Assembly: GCF_008123515.1 (NCBI RefSeq)
Contig: NZ_VSSR01000081.1
Coordinates: 1 to 64,000, forward strand
DNA length: 64,000 nt
From: Bradyrhizobium cytisi
GTDB lineage: Bacteria > Pseudomonadota > Alphaproteobacteria > Rhizobiales > Xanthobacteraceae
Direction: 5' to 3'
The notes under the pieces were generated by a model, which searched no databases, was not told where the DNA came from, and worked only from the letters and a program-made list of their open reading frames with translations. Below, piece by piece: positions 56,115-64,000 of this stretch; positions within the stretch are counted from its first letter, which is position 1; the number at the start of each line of letters is the position of its first letter. The position numbers and the translations under genes are program-made.

Positions 56115-56990
56115 TCAGGCGAGGGCGGCCTGACGTTCCCGCACCGCCTCGCGGGTGCGATCGGCGCCACGCGGCTCGGCGAGCCGGGTGAAGCTGCGCT
56201 GGCCGGCATGCACGGGTGCCTCGACGATCACGCCTTCGCAGACGATCTGGCCGCCGAGCATCCTGAATTCGAGCTTGTCGTAGCGCGGCATCGTCTCGCC
56301 GGGCTCGGGCGGCAGCAGTCCGATGCGGCCCTGGATGTTCAGCGTGGCATCGCCGGTGCCGTGAAGCCGCGGATTCCACATCCTGACCCCGGTCTCGGCC
56401 CAGCGTTGCCGGATCAGCGCGGCGCGATCGGGGGGTTCCACGACCTTTGCACGAGTCTTCGGCGCAGCGGCGATCGTCTCCTCTGCGACAACGGCTGCGA
56501 CGGGCGTCTCATCGACGGCAACCGGTTCGGGCTCCACGGAAGCTACGGATGCGGGTTCGTCTTCCGTGACGAGCTCGGAGGGCTCGACCGAAACCGTCTC
56601 CGTCGCGACAGGCGCGATGAAGACCAGCTCCTCAAGGCCCGGCTCGACATTGGCCGGAAGTTCCGCAGATGCCTCGCTGATGATAAGGGGCTCAGGCGCC
56701 CCGATGGCTTCGACTTCGACAGTCGAGACCGGGACCTCTTCGACGACGTCGGGTTCAACATCCGTCGAGTGTTCCGCAGGCGGATCACTGCTGATGACTT
56801 CGGGCGCGTCGACCGTCCCGCTCGCAACACCAACCGAAGAGATCGAAGCTTCTTCCTCGATGACCGACTCTTCATCCGCAGCGCTACGCGCCACCTCGAG
56901 ACTGCCGCTGTGCGGCAGAGGCCGTAGCCGGTTGAACGCCCATTTCACCGCAGGAATGCGGCTCAGCAACGATATCAGTCTCGAAAGCAC
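56115..56990 (-). CDS. Uncharacterised protein with acidic low-complexity middle
   Basis: 291 aa, family not recognised. N-terminus SRLISLLSRIPAVKWAFNRL is basic/amphipathic. Residues 30-175 are a Glu/Val/Ala/Pro-rich stretch, probably disordered, without Cys and with many EV and EP repeats. The C-terminal 100 residues look folded: PPDRAALIRQRWAETGVRMW, then WNPRLHGTGDATLNIQGRIG and GGQIVCEGVIVEAPV. No membrane segment. It lies between the esterase gene (convergent, 15 bases) and a non-coding gap. The acidic run may tether the C-terminal domain. Confidence 0.7.
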   Translation of the reverse strand: MLSRLISLLSRIPAVKWAFNRLRPLPHSGSLEVARSAADEESVIEEEASISSVGVASGTVDAPEVISSDPPAEHSTDVEPDVVEEVPVSTVEVEAIGAPEPLIISEASAELPANVEPGLEELVFIAPVATETVSVEPSELVTEDEPASVASVEPEPVAVDETPVAAVVAEETIAAAPKTRAKVVEPPDRAALIRQRWAETGVRMWNPRLHGTGDATLNIQGRIGLLPPEPGETMPRYDKLEFRMLGGQIVCEGVIVEAPVHAGQRSFTRLAEPRGADRTREAVRERQAALA

Positions 56991-57132
56991 TGGGAGTTGT
57001 CCAAGAGATACTCAGGCCGTAGGCAATCGCTGATTCGCCAGCAATGTGAAAAACTGCCCCGGCCGTCACACCCCTGTCAATCTAGGCGGGACCAATTGCA
57101 GAACATCTGCACAGTCTCGCGCGCCGCGGCGT

Positions 57133-57405
57133 TCATTCGAAATGCATCGATGCGAGTGGATCTTGGTTGCGATCGGGCTGGTGCGTTGGCGCAAGCGGGA
57201 TGGCCGCGCGCTCGGTCTTGCGGATGTGTGGATGTGCGAGGGCGTGCTTGTGCACCAGCGCCATGGTGAGCGCTTCGCATTCCGCCTGTTCGCCGCGCCA
57301 TGCGCAGTCGATGCTTGATGACTGTTCCGGCCAGGCCTGCGCCGGGCCGGCGATCGCAAGCGACAAAATGATCCGCAAGGCGGCGATGATGCTTGTCTTT
57401 GTCAT
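57133..57405 (-). CDS. Small putative exported protein
   Basis: 90 aa. TKTSIIAALRIILSLAIAGP followed by AQA is a plausible Sec signal; the remainder is a short, His-, Ala- and Glu-rich region with two Cys (DCAWRGEQAEC). ATG at 57405 has GGAG at suitable spacing. No relatives recognised. The opposite strand also has open frames, so the gene call is uncertain. Confidence 0.4.
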   Translation of the reverse strand: MTKTSIIAALRIILSLAIAGPAQAWPEQSSSIDCAWRGEQAECEALTMALVHKHALAHPHIRKTERAAIPLAPTHQPDRNQDPLASMHFE

Positions 57406-57645
57406 GGGACGCTCCAAACCGTTCTATCGAATGGATCGGGCGAAACGGACAATATTCCGCGTTGCCACATGATCGTGCGGCAACTCACGCGAGGTTTAGC
57501 GGCCGTGAGGCAGGCGTGAGGGCGTTCCCTTCGCGAACCGGTCCGGCGCGCGATCTGCTCGATCTGCCGACGACGCCGAACGTCGAGCTTTCCTACGTCA
57601 TCCTTCCCGACTAATTTGAAAGTCCATGGGCGTAAGGACGACGCA

Positions 57646-58455
57646 ATGAAAAAGCTTGCCGCCATCGCAGCGGTTCTGGTCTGGTCGACATGTGCACTGG
57701 CGCAAGACCGCAGCATTACCGTGGCCTCGACGACATCGACGGAGCAGTCGGGGCTGTTCGGCTATTTGCTGCCGCTGTTCTCGACGGCCGAAGGCATCGA
57801 GGTCAAGGTCGTGGCCGTCGGCACCGGCCAGGCGCTGGACATCGGCCGGCGCGGCGATGCCGATGTGGTGTTCGTCCATGACAGGCCGGCCGAAGACAAG
57901 TTCATGTCCGAGGGGCAGGGCGTGAAGCGTTTTGACGTCATGTACAACGATTTCATCATCGTCGGCCCGAAGAGCGATCCCGCAAGAATTGCTGGTGGAA
58001 AGGACGTCGCTGAGGCCCTGCGTAAAATCGCGGCGTCAAAGGCGCCGTTCATTTCGCGCGGCGACAAGTCCGGCACGCATGCGGCCGAGCTGAGATTGTG
58101 GAAGGAGGCCGGCGTCGATGTCGCGATCGGCAAGGACAGCTGGTACCGCGAGATCGGCCAGGGCATGGGCCCGGCACTCAACATGGCGTCGTCGTCGAGC
58201 GCCTACCTTCTGTCGGACCGCGGCACCTGGCTGTCGTTCAAGAACCGCGGCGAGCTTGCGATCCTGACCGAGGGCGACAAGCGGCTGTTCAATCAGTACG
58301 GCGTCATGCTGGTCAATCCGGAAAAGCATCCGAACGTGAAGGCGATGGACGGGCAAGCCTTCATCGACTGGCTAATCTCGCCCAAGGGGCAGGACGCGAT
58401 CGCCGGCTACAAGGTCGGCGGCGAGCAGCTATTTTTCCCCAATGCGTCCCACTAG
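57646..58455 (+). CDS. tupA: Tungstate ABC transporter substrate-binding protein TupA
   Basis: 269-aa periplasmic protein with a signal peptide (res 1-19, ending ALAQ). SITVASTTSTEQSGLFGYLL is the TupA tungstate-binding signature (TTSTxxSG), with ISRGDKSGTHAAELRLWKEA in the second lobe. Tungstate is used by some formate dehydrogenases and aldehyde oxidoreductases. Good ribosome site AAGGACG. Its 3' end overlaps the end of tupB (convergent strands, 27 bases). No ATPase gene tupC is found here. Confidence 0.9.
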   Translation: MKKLAAIAAVLVWSTCALAQDRSITVASTTSTEQSGLFGYLLPLFSTAEGIEVKVVAVGTGQALDIGRRGDADVVFVHDRPAEDKFMSEGQGVKRFDVMYNDFIIVGPKSDPARIAGGKDVAEALRKIAASKAPFISRGDKSGTHAAELRLWKEAGVDVAIGKDSWYREIGQGMGPALNMASSSSAYLLSDRGTWLSFKNRGELAILTEGDKRLFNQYGVMLVNPEKHPNVKAMDGQAFIDWLISPKGQDAIAGYKVGGEQLFFPNASH

Positions 58456-59127
58456 CAGGAAGGCGAGTGTCGAGACCGCCACGCTGAGCGCGAGCAGGAT
58501 CAGCCCGAGCCCGAGTGCCAGCGGCAGGTCGCCCTTGCTGGTCTCCAGCGCGATCGCGGTGGTCATCGTGCGGGTAAAGCCACGAATGTTGCCGCCAACA
58601 ATGATGATGGCGCCCACTTCGGCGATGGCGCGTCCGAACGCCGCGAGAAAGGCTGTCAGCAGCGAGGTCCGGCCGAGTGCGAACAGCAGGCCGATGCTGC
58701 GCAGCGTCGATAGTCCGTCGATCCGCGCAAGGTCGCCATATTCCGCCCACAGCAGGCTCGCCGGCCGGTGCACCAGCGCGACCACGATCGGGGTCGCCAG
58801 CAGCGTCTGTGCGATCACCATGGCCGCCGGCGTGAACAGCAGGCCGGCGGCGCCGAGCGGACCGGATCGCGACAGCAGAAGATAGAGCGCCAGTCCGACC
58901 ACGACCGGCGGCAGGCCAAGCAGCGCATTGGTCAGCACGATGACGACCTGCCGCCCGCGGAAGCGGGTGATCGCAAGAAAGGCCCCGAACGGCGCGCCGA
59001 TCAGCAGTGCGACGATGCTGGCCGTCAGGCTGACGCGCACCGAGAGGGCGACAATGCCGACCAGCTCGGGATCGGCTTCGCCAATCAGCGTGAAGGCAGC
59101 AACGACGGATCGTGCGAAGTCGTTCAT
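58429..59127 (-). CDS. tupB: Tungstate ABC transporter permease TupB
   Basis: 232-aa inner-membrane permease of the TupB/ModB class. The EAA-type loop region is VGAIIIVGGNIRGFTRTMTT, and six helices are predicted. The start ATG at 59127 is chosen over an upstream frame that lacks hydrophobic character. It is on the opposite strand to tupA, with overlapping 3' ends, instead of the usual co-directional tupABC order. Confidence 0.88.
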   Translation of the reverse strand: MNDFARSVVAAFTLIGEADPELVGIVALSVRVSLTASIVALLIGAPFGAFLAITRFRGRQVVIVLTNALLGLPPVVVGLALYLLLSRSGPLGAAGLLFTPAAMVIAQTLLATPIVVALVHRPASLLWAEYGDLARIDGLSTLRSIGLLFALGRTSLLTAFLAAFGRAIAEVGAIIIVGGNIRGFTRTMTTAIALETSKGDLPLALGLGLILLALSVAVSTLAFLLVGRIGEK

Positions 59128-60022
59128 CCGGCCTGATGCCCCGGTGCAGGGCCGAATGTCCTGGAATGGTCGATGTCGTGGCTGCGAAGTTGCTTCACAC
59201 TTGGTCCCTGCCGTTCGTGCCGACAAGTTAGAGAATACAAGGTCTCCTCCGACGGGCAAAACACTCTGCCAACAGCGAGCTCCCGATTGTCAAGCCAGTA
59301 TCACGAAAATATACCGCTTTACCGAAATTCGGAATTGGCGTATGTATCGTTCCAGCTTACCCGGCACGAGGGACGGATCGCGAGTCGTCCGGTACGTGGG
59401 TGAGTTGCGGTGGACGCGGGCGCGCGTCGGCACGCAGGGGTCGGGAGCAGGGCGAGCGGAGGATTGAGCCGAACCTCGTGAGCTCCGGCCGCGTGTGACG
59501 AACGGCGCGTGCTGCGTACGGCAAAACCGTGTGGTCCTGACTGTCGTCGCTACAGTCAAGCCTTGCGGAAGGCGGCAGCGGGCCAACCGGCTCCTCGTCG
59601 CCATCTTTTCGCAAGGCGACGGAGGCCAAAGGAATTCGGCTCCGGGGAGGGCACGGCATAAGCCGTCAAACCACTCGCGCAGGGAAGGTCGGGATGTCTC
59701 GGCTGCCCTGTACGCCGCTGTGCAGTTCTCCACTGCGCTACCCGCGCACAGCGGACCGCGGGTGCCAGCCGGCGCCCGGCCTTCCCTGCGCCCTCGGCAA
59801 TCCCGGGGGCGAAAACGAGCCGCAAAACTCGGGCCAAAACGGTCGCGAGACCGCGAAATCATGCCCTTCGCGAGCGGAAAGGCGACTTTATTCTCGCCAC
59901 GGATGCTTTAAGGAAGAGCCTGGATGCGGCGCAGCACTTTGGCGGCCGCGGATCGAAATTCGGGTCAAACCGGGCACGCCGTAGTCGATTGCGGGCTCGC
60001 TCAACGAGAAGGACGTCAGGCT
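59128..60022. other. Non-coding stretch with extensive RNA-like structure
   Basis: About 895 bases without a convincing gene, between tupB and the 3-hydroxybutyryl-CoA dehydrogenase gene. Open frames on both strands are of the Arg/Pro/Ser-rich type seen in non-coding GC-rich DNA. The central 59500-59860 part is highly structured (hairpin described separately); the left end holds the tupB promoter and the right end the hbd promoter. Confidence 0.5.
59677..59791. repeat. Nested long hairpin, candidate structured element
   Basis: GCGCAGGGAAGGTCGGG (59677-59693) pairs with CCCGGCCTTCCCTGCGC (59775-59791) over 17 bp with one G-U. Inside its 81-base loop a second 9-bp stem forms from CCGCTGTGC and GCACAGCGG. 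The region resembles, in my memory, a repeated non-coding element of bradyrhizobial genomes in which spurious proteins are often annotated. Confidence 0.55.
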
Positions 60023-60874
<852 letters not shown>

Positions 60875-61010
60875 TTTGGCGCGGGCGGCGGGCTTAGCGC
60901 CCGTCGCTCACTCCCGCAATTTGCGCTGCGACAAAGACGCCGCGTGCAATTGGCCCGACAATGTCGAACGGGCGGCTCGCGGGAACAACAAAAAACGGAA
61001 AACAAAGGAC

Positions 61011-61475
61011 ATGTCGGATCGACTGAAGGCCGAGCGGGAAGCTGCGGCCGAATGGCGGAACCTGCTGACCCTGAATGCGATCGAGCGCACCGGGATCACC
61101 GAGGAGATGATCGGGGAACTCGTCACCCGTTTCTACGGCCGCGTCCGCGAGGACACGCTGCTCGGACCGGTGTTCGCAATCGTGCAGAATTGGGACGAGC
61201 ATCTCGAGAAGCTCAAGGGGTTCTGGTCGTCGGTGGTGCTGATGAGCGGCCGCTACCATGGCTCGCCGATGCGGGCGCATATGCCGCTGAGCCTGGTCGG
61301 CGATCATTTCGACCGCTGGCTCGATTTGTTCGAACAAACCGCGCGCGAAGTCTGCCCGCCGCCGGCGGCTGCGCTGTTCATCGACAAGGCGCGTCGCATC
61401 GCCGACAGTTTTGAAATGGCGTCGGCCACCATCGCCGGCCGCATCGCGTCGCCGCGTCACGTGCTCAGGTCCTGA
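61011..61475 (+). CDS. Group III truncated haemoglobin
   Basis: 154-aa haem protein of the 2-over-2 globin type. GELVTRFYGRVREDTLLGPVF (res about 35-55) is the group III helix B/E start, HLEKLKGFWSSVVLMSGRYHG carries the distal-side Tyr/Trp region, and MRAHMPL provides the proximal His. ATG at 61011 has AAAGGA upstream; the longer frame toward hbd is not globin-like. It follows hbd by 136 bases. Function in oxygen, NO or peroxide chemistry is inferred from family only. Confidence 0.85.
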   Translation: MSDRLKAEREAAAEWRNLLTLNAIERTGITEEMIGELVTRFYGRVREDTLLGPVFAIVQNWDEHLEKLKGFWSSVVLMSGRYHGSPMRAHMPLSLVGDHFDRWLDLFEQTAREVCPPPAAALFIDKARRIADSFEMASATIAGRIASPRHVLRS

Positions 61476-61524
61476 ACACGACTGGTTGCGTTGCGCTGTT
61501 AAAAGCGCGTTGCACCAATTCCAA

Positions 61525-61555
61525 CATGATCAGTCTGATCTGCAAAATGATCATG
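61525..61555. promoter_or_regulatory. Paired TGATCA sites upstream of the Rieske gene
   Basis: CATGATCA (61525-61532) and TGATCATG (61548-61555) are perfect reverse complements, each containing the palindrome TGATCA, with centres 21 bases apart (two helical turns). A tandem GCGTTCAATC repeat at 61601-61620 follows. Likely an operator region for the Rieske/PQQ-dehydrogenase genes; the protein that binds is unknown. Confidence 0.4.
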
Positions 61556-61703
61556 CCGATCGCGCGGCATGACGTTGAAATGGCAAAAACCCGTTTGAAT
61601 GCGTTCAATCGCGTTCAATCAAAGCGAGCAAAGCCATATTGATGCATTGCGGCGCCAATTCTTCGCCTTCATTTCGGCAGAGTTCCAGCGCCTGCTACCG
61701 TGC

Positions 61704-62357
61704 ATGTCGCGCGCATCATTCAATATCACTTTATCATCCCCCGGCAGCACTGCGGAACCCGAAGCCGATGTGAGCGCGGAGCAAACGCGGCGAACATTGC
61801 TGCTCGGTGCACTCGCCACCACCGCCTGTCTCGGCTGTTCCGCGCCAGCGCGTGCGGGCGAAGATCCGCCCGGATCGGACGAACGTCCGCAGAAGGGCGA
61901 CATGCTCGTGTTCTCCGAAGGCGATCACGAAGGAAAGCTCATCAAACCGGCTGATCTGACGGCTGGCGGCCCGCCGGTGCATGCCTGGCCGCAGGATCCC
62001 AAGACATCGGTGGTGCGCAATGCCTCGCGGCTCAACGAGATCCTGATCATCCGGCTCGATGCTGCCGAGCTCGACGAGCAAACGCGCGCGCGTGCCGTCG
62101 ACGGCATCATCGCCTATTCGGCGATCTGCTCCCACGCCGGCTGTCCCGTCACCGCCTGGGTCAAGAGCGATGTCGGCGACAAGGAGGTGTTCAAATGCAT
62201 GTGCCACAACTCCGAATACGATCCCCGCGCCAGCGCGCAGGTGGTGTTCGGGCCGGCGCCGCGGCGGCTCGCCGCGCTGCCGCTTGCGCTCGCTGACGGT
62301 TCGCTCAGCGTCGCGGGTGGATTCATCGGAAAGGTAGGTGGCGCGCAGCCGGGATGA
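61704..62357 (+). CDS. Tat-exported Rieske [2Fe-2S] protein
   Basis: 217-aa protein with a twin-arginine-type signal, RRTLLLGALATTA (from res 29), so the mature domain is periplasmic. The iron-sulfur site is CSHAGC (142-147) and CMCHNS (165-170): Cys142, His144, Cys165 and His168 are cluster ligands, and Cys147-Cys167 would form the stabilising disulfide typical of high-potential Rieske proteins. No ring-hydroxylase or cytochrome b partner adjoins it; the next gene, 116 bases on, is a PQQ-dependent dehydrogenase. The start is uncertain: ATG 61704, ATG 61599 and GTG 61770 are all in frame, with no clear ribosome site. Confidence 0.82.
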   Translation: MSRASFNITLSSPGSTAEPEADVSAEQTRRTLLLGALATTACLGCSAPARAGEDPPGSDERPQKGDMLVFSEGDHEGKLIKPADLTAGGPPVHAWPQDPKTSVVRNASRLNEILIIRLDAAELDEQTRARAVDGIIAYSAICSHAGCPVTAWVKSDVGDKEVFKCMCHNSEYDPRASAQVVFGPAPRRLAALPLALADGSLSVAGGFIGKVGGAQPG

Positions 62358-62473
62358 TGGACGTGCGGGTCGTGCCCGCGTCACAAGAGGCCGCATCCGC
62401 CGAGGGGCGGACGTCGGGACGAACGACAAGAATTCAAAACAAGAATTCAAACGGATGAAAAAGGGGAACGTCC

Positions 62474-64000
62474 ATGAAAACGTCGAAGAAAACGTCCATG
62501 ACCAGGAAGCAAATACTGCTGTCCGGCTTCGTCGCCTTCACGTGCCTTGTCTCGACCGCTGCAATCGCCGGACCGATCGAGAGTTACGCGCCCGTCACCC
62601 AGCAACGCCTGGAGAATCCGGAGCCAGGCAACTGGATGCTCTATCGGCGCACCTATGACGGGCAGGGCTATAGCCCGCTCGACCAGATCAACACCTCCAA
62701 CGTTAGGGATCTCACGCCGGTCTGGACGTTTGCCACCGGCGTGGTCGAAGGCCATGAGGCGCCGCCGATCGTCAACAATGGCGTGATGTTCGTGGCAACG
62801 CCGATGGGGCAGGTGATCGCGCTGAACGCGAAAACCGGCGATGAATACTGGCGCTACAAGCGGCAGCTCCCGGACGATCTGTTCCAGCTGCATCCGACCA
62901 GCCGCGGCGTTGGCCTGTGGGAGGACAAGCTCTATCTCGCCACCACCGACGACCACGTCGTCGCGCTCGATGCCAAGACCGGCAAGGTGGTGTGGGACAC
63001 CAAGGTGCAGGATTACAAGAAGGGTCAATACATGACCCTGATGCCGCTGGTCGTCGATGGCAAGGTCATCGTCGGCGGCTCCGGCGGCGAGTTCGGCGTG
63101 CGCGGCTATGTCGCCGCCTTCGACGCCAAGGACGGCAAGGAGCTGTGGCGGACCTTCACCATTCCCGGCGAAGGCGAGCCCGGCCACGACACATGGCAGG
63201 GCGACGACTGGAAGAATGGCGGCGGCTCGGCCTGGATGACCGGGACCTACGACAAGGAGACCAAGACGGTCTATTGGGGCGTCGGCAACGCCGCGCCGTG
63301 GCCCGGCGAGATGCATCCCGGCGACAATCTCTACACCTCGTCGGTGCTTGCGCTCGATCCCGGCAACGGCAAGATCAAGACCTATCACCAGTACCACCAG
63401 AACGATTCCTGGGACTGGGACGAGGTCGATGCGCCGATGCTGATCGACCTGCAGCGTGACGGCCGCAGCATCAAGAGCCTGGTTCATCCGGGCCGCGACG
63501 CAATCTTCTGGGTGCTCGAGCGCACACCGACCAAGATCAACTACGTTGCCGGCTGGCCGTTCGTCTCGACCGACGTCTGGAAGGGCATCGACGAGAACGG
63601 CAAGCCGATCCTCGATCCCGCGCACAAGCCGGTGGTCGGCAAGCGCGTCGAGTTCTGTCCGTCACTGTGGGGCGGCAAGGACTGGCCGTCGGCGGCCTAC
63701 AGCCAGAAGACCGGCCTCGTCTATGTTCCCGCCAACGAGAATTTCTGCGGCGGCTTCACCGGCGAGAAGATCGCGCTCAAGCCAGGGGAGCTCTGGCTCG
63801 GCACCAAGCCGGAGGATATCGGCCTGAAGACCAAGCCGGGCGCCGATCATTTCGGCGAGATCCAGGCCTGGGATCCCGCGACCGGCAAGAAGGTGTGGCA
63901 GCACAACTTCCCGAAATCGCAGATGTTCGGTTCGGTCACGGCAACCGCGGGCGATCTCGTCTTCGCCGGCGGCACCAACGACCGCAACTTCCGCGCCTTC
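62474..64000 (+). CDS. PQQ-dependent alcohol dehydrogenase, partial (cut by window end)
   Basis: First 509 residues of a periplasmic quinoprotein dehydrogenase. A signal peptide runs to about res 32 (ending AAIAG). The eight-blade propeller follows, with PLDQINTSNVRDL as in methanol/ethanol dehydrogenases. Metal/PQQ site: Glu206 (GGEFGVRG), Asn272 (VGNAAPWPG) and Asp314-Trp-Asp316 (WDWD). The second Asp is the lanthanide-ligand position of XoxF-type enzymes. The vicinal Cys pair of typical enzymes is replaced (QLHPTSRGV, about 138-146). ATG 62474 has AAGGGG upstream. No haem domain is seen in the part present; the C-terminus is outside the window. Confidence 0.9.
   Translation, partial: MKTSKKTSMTRKQILLSGFVAFTCLVSTAAIAGPIESYAPVTQQRLENPEPGNWMLYRRTYDGQGYSPLDQINTSNVRDLTPVWTFATGVVEGHEAPPIVNNGVMFVATPMGQVIALNAKTGDEYWRYKRQLPDDLFQLHPTSRGVGLWEDKLYLATTDDHVVALDAKTGKVVWDTKVQDYKKGQYMTLMPLVVDGKVIVGGSGGEFGVRGYVAAFDAKDGKELWRTFTIPGEGEPGHDTWQGDDWKNGGGSAWMTGTYDKETKTVYWGVGNAAPWPGEMHPGDNLYTSSVLALDPGNGKIKTYHQYHQNDSWDWDEVDAPMLIDLQRDGRSIKSLVHPGRDAIFWVLERTPTKINYVAGWPFVSTDVWKGIDENGKPILDPAHKPVVGKRVEFCPSLWGGKDWPSAAYSQKTGLVYVPANENFCGGFTGEKIALKPGELWLGTKPEDIGLKTKPGADHFGEIQAWDPATGKKVWQHNFPKSQMFGSVTATAGDLVFAGGTNDRNFRAF

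Noticed and set aside
59500..59860. tmRNA, 6S or RNase P RNA
   Set aside because: I looked for the tag-peptide reading frame and the conserved RNase P segments and found none.
59290..59911. Open frames on both strands upstream of hbd
   Set aside because: Composition is rich in Arg, Pro, Ser and Cys, no ribosome sites, and they cover the long hairpin; likely non-coding.
61704..61860. Lipoprotein signal in the Rieske protein (CLGC)
   Set aside because: The residue three before the Cys is Cys, not Leu/Val/Ile, and the twin-arginine pattern explains export better.

Overview
The window looks like chromosome of a Bradyrhizobium-type alphaproteobacterium. It has high G+C, dense transport and catabolic operons, a class B3 metallo-beta-lactamase very like BJP-1 of Bradyrhizobium, a histidine pathway that uses HutF, and interspersed palindromic elements of the kind I recall from bradyrhizobial genomes. 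I saw no phage, transposase, conjugation or CRISPR genes; this is core or accessory metabolism, not an island.

Left part (1-18300): a lone Tat-exported branched-chain-type binding protein (minus); a complete ribose-type sugar ABC transporter (binding protein, double ATPase, two permeases; plus); an SMP-30 type lactonase; a branched-chain-type ABC transporter (minus) with two near-identical binding proteins, LivH, LivM and a fused LivG-LivF ATPase; then a minus-strand run of kdsB, ddl and an FAD amine/D-amino-acid oxidase-like gene, and a second, Tat-exported SMP-30 protein.

Centre (18500-40450): a small membrane protein; leuA with an upstream leucine-rich 39-codon leader ORF and alternative hairpins; an orphan TRAP binding protein; a Spy/CpxP-like periplasmic protein; tRNA-Lys(CTT); an SDR; a thu-like sugar cluster (CUT1 ABC transporter without ATPase, Gfo/Idh dehydrogenase, ThuA, LacI regulator); and an amino-sugar cluster (two Gfo/Idh enzymes, nagA, nagB, a divergent LacI regulator, a second ATPase-less CUT1 transporter, a GMC oxidoreductase). 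The nagB and transporter promoters share the same -35/operator/-10-like layout, so they form one local regulon.

Right part (40550-64000): a stand-alone bamA; the hut region, with hutF-hutC-ABC transporter-M20 hydrolase on the minus strand and hutI-hutH-hutU on the plus strand, separated by a perfect 20-bp palindrome; the BJP-1-like beta-lactamase; an esterase; convergent, overlapping tupA and tupB without tupC; a structured 0.9-kb non-coding stretch; 3-hydroxybutyryl-CoA dehydrogenase; a group III truncated haemoglobin; and, at the right edge, a Tat-exported Rieske protein followed by a PQQ-dependent alcohol dehydrogenase (cut by the window end) with a lanthanide-type D-x-D site and no vicinal cysteine pair.

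The most promising leads are the Rieske/PQQ-dehydrogenase pair, the M20 hydrolase encoded with hutF where hutG would be expected, the leuA leader, and the shared amino-sugar operator-promoter module.
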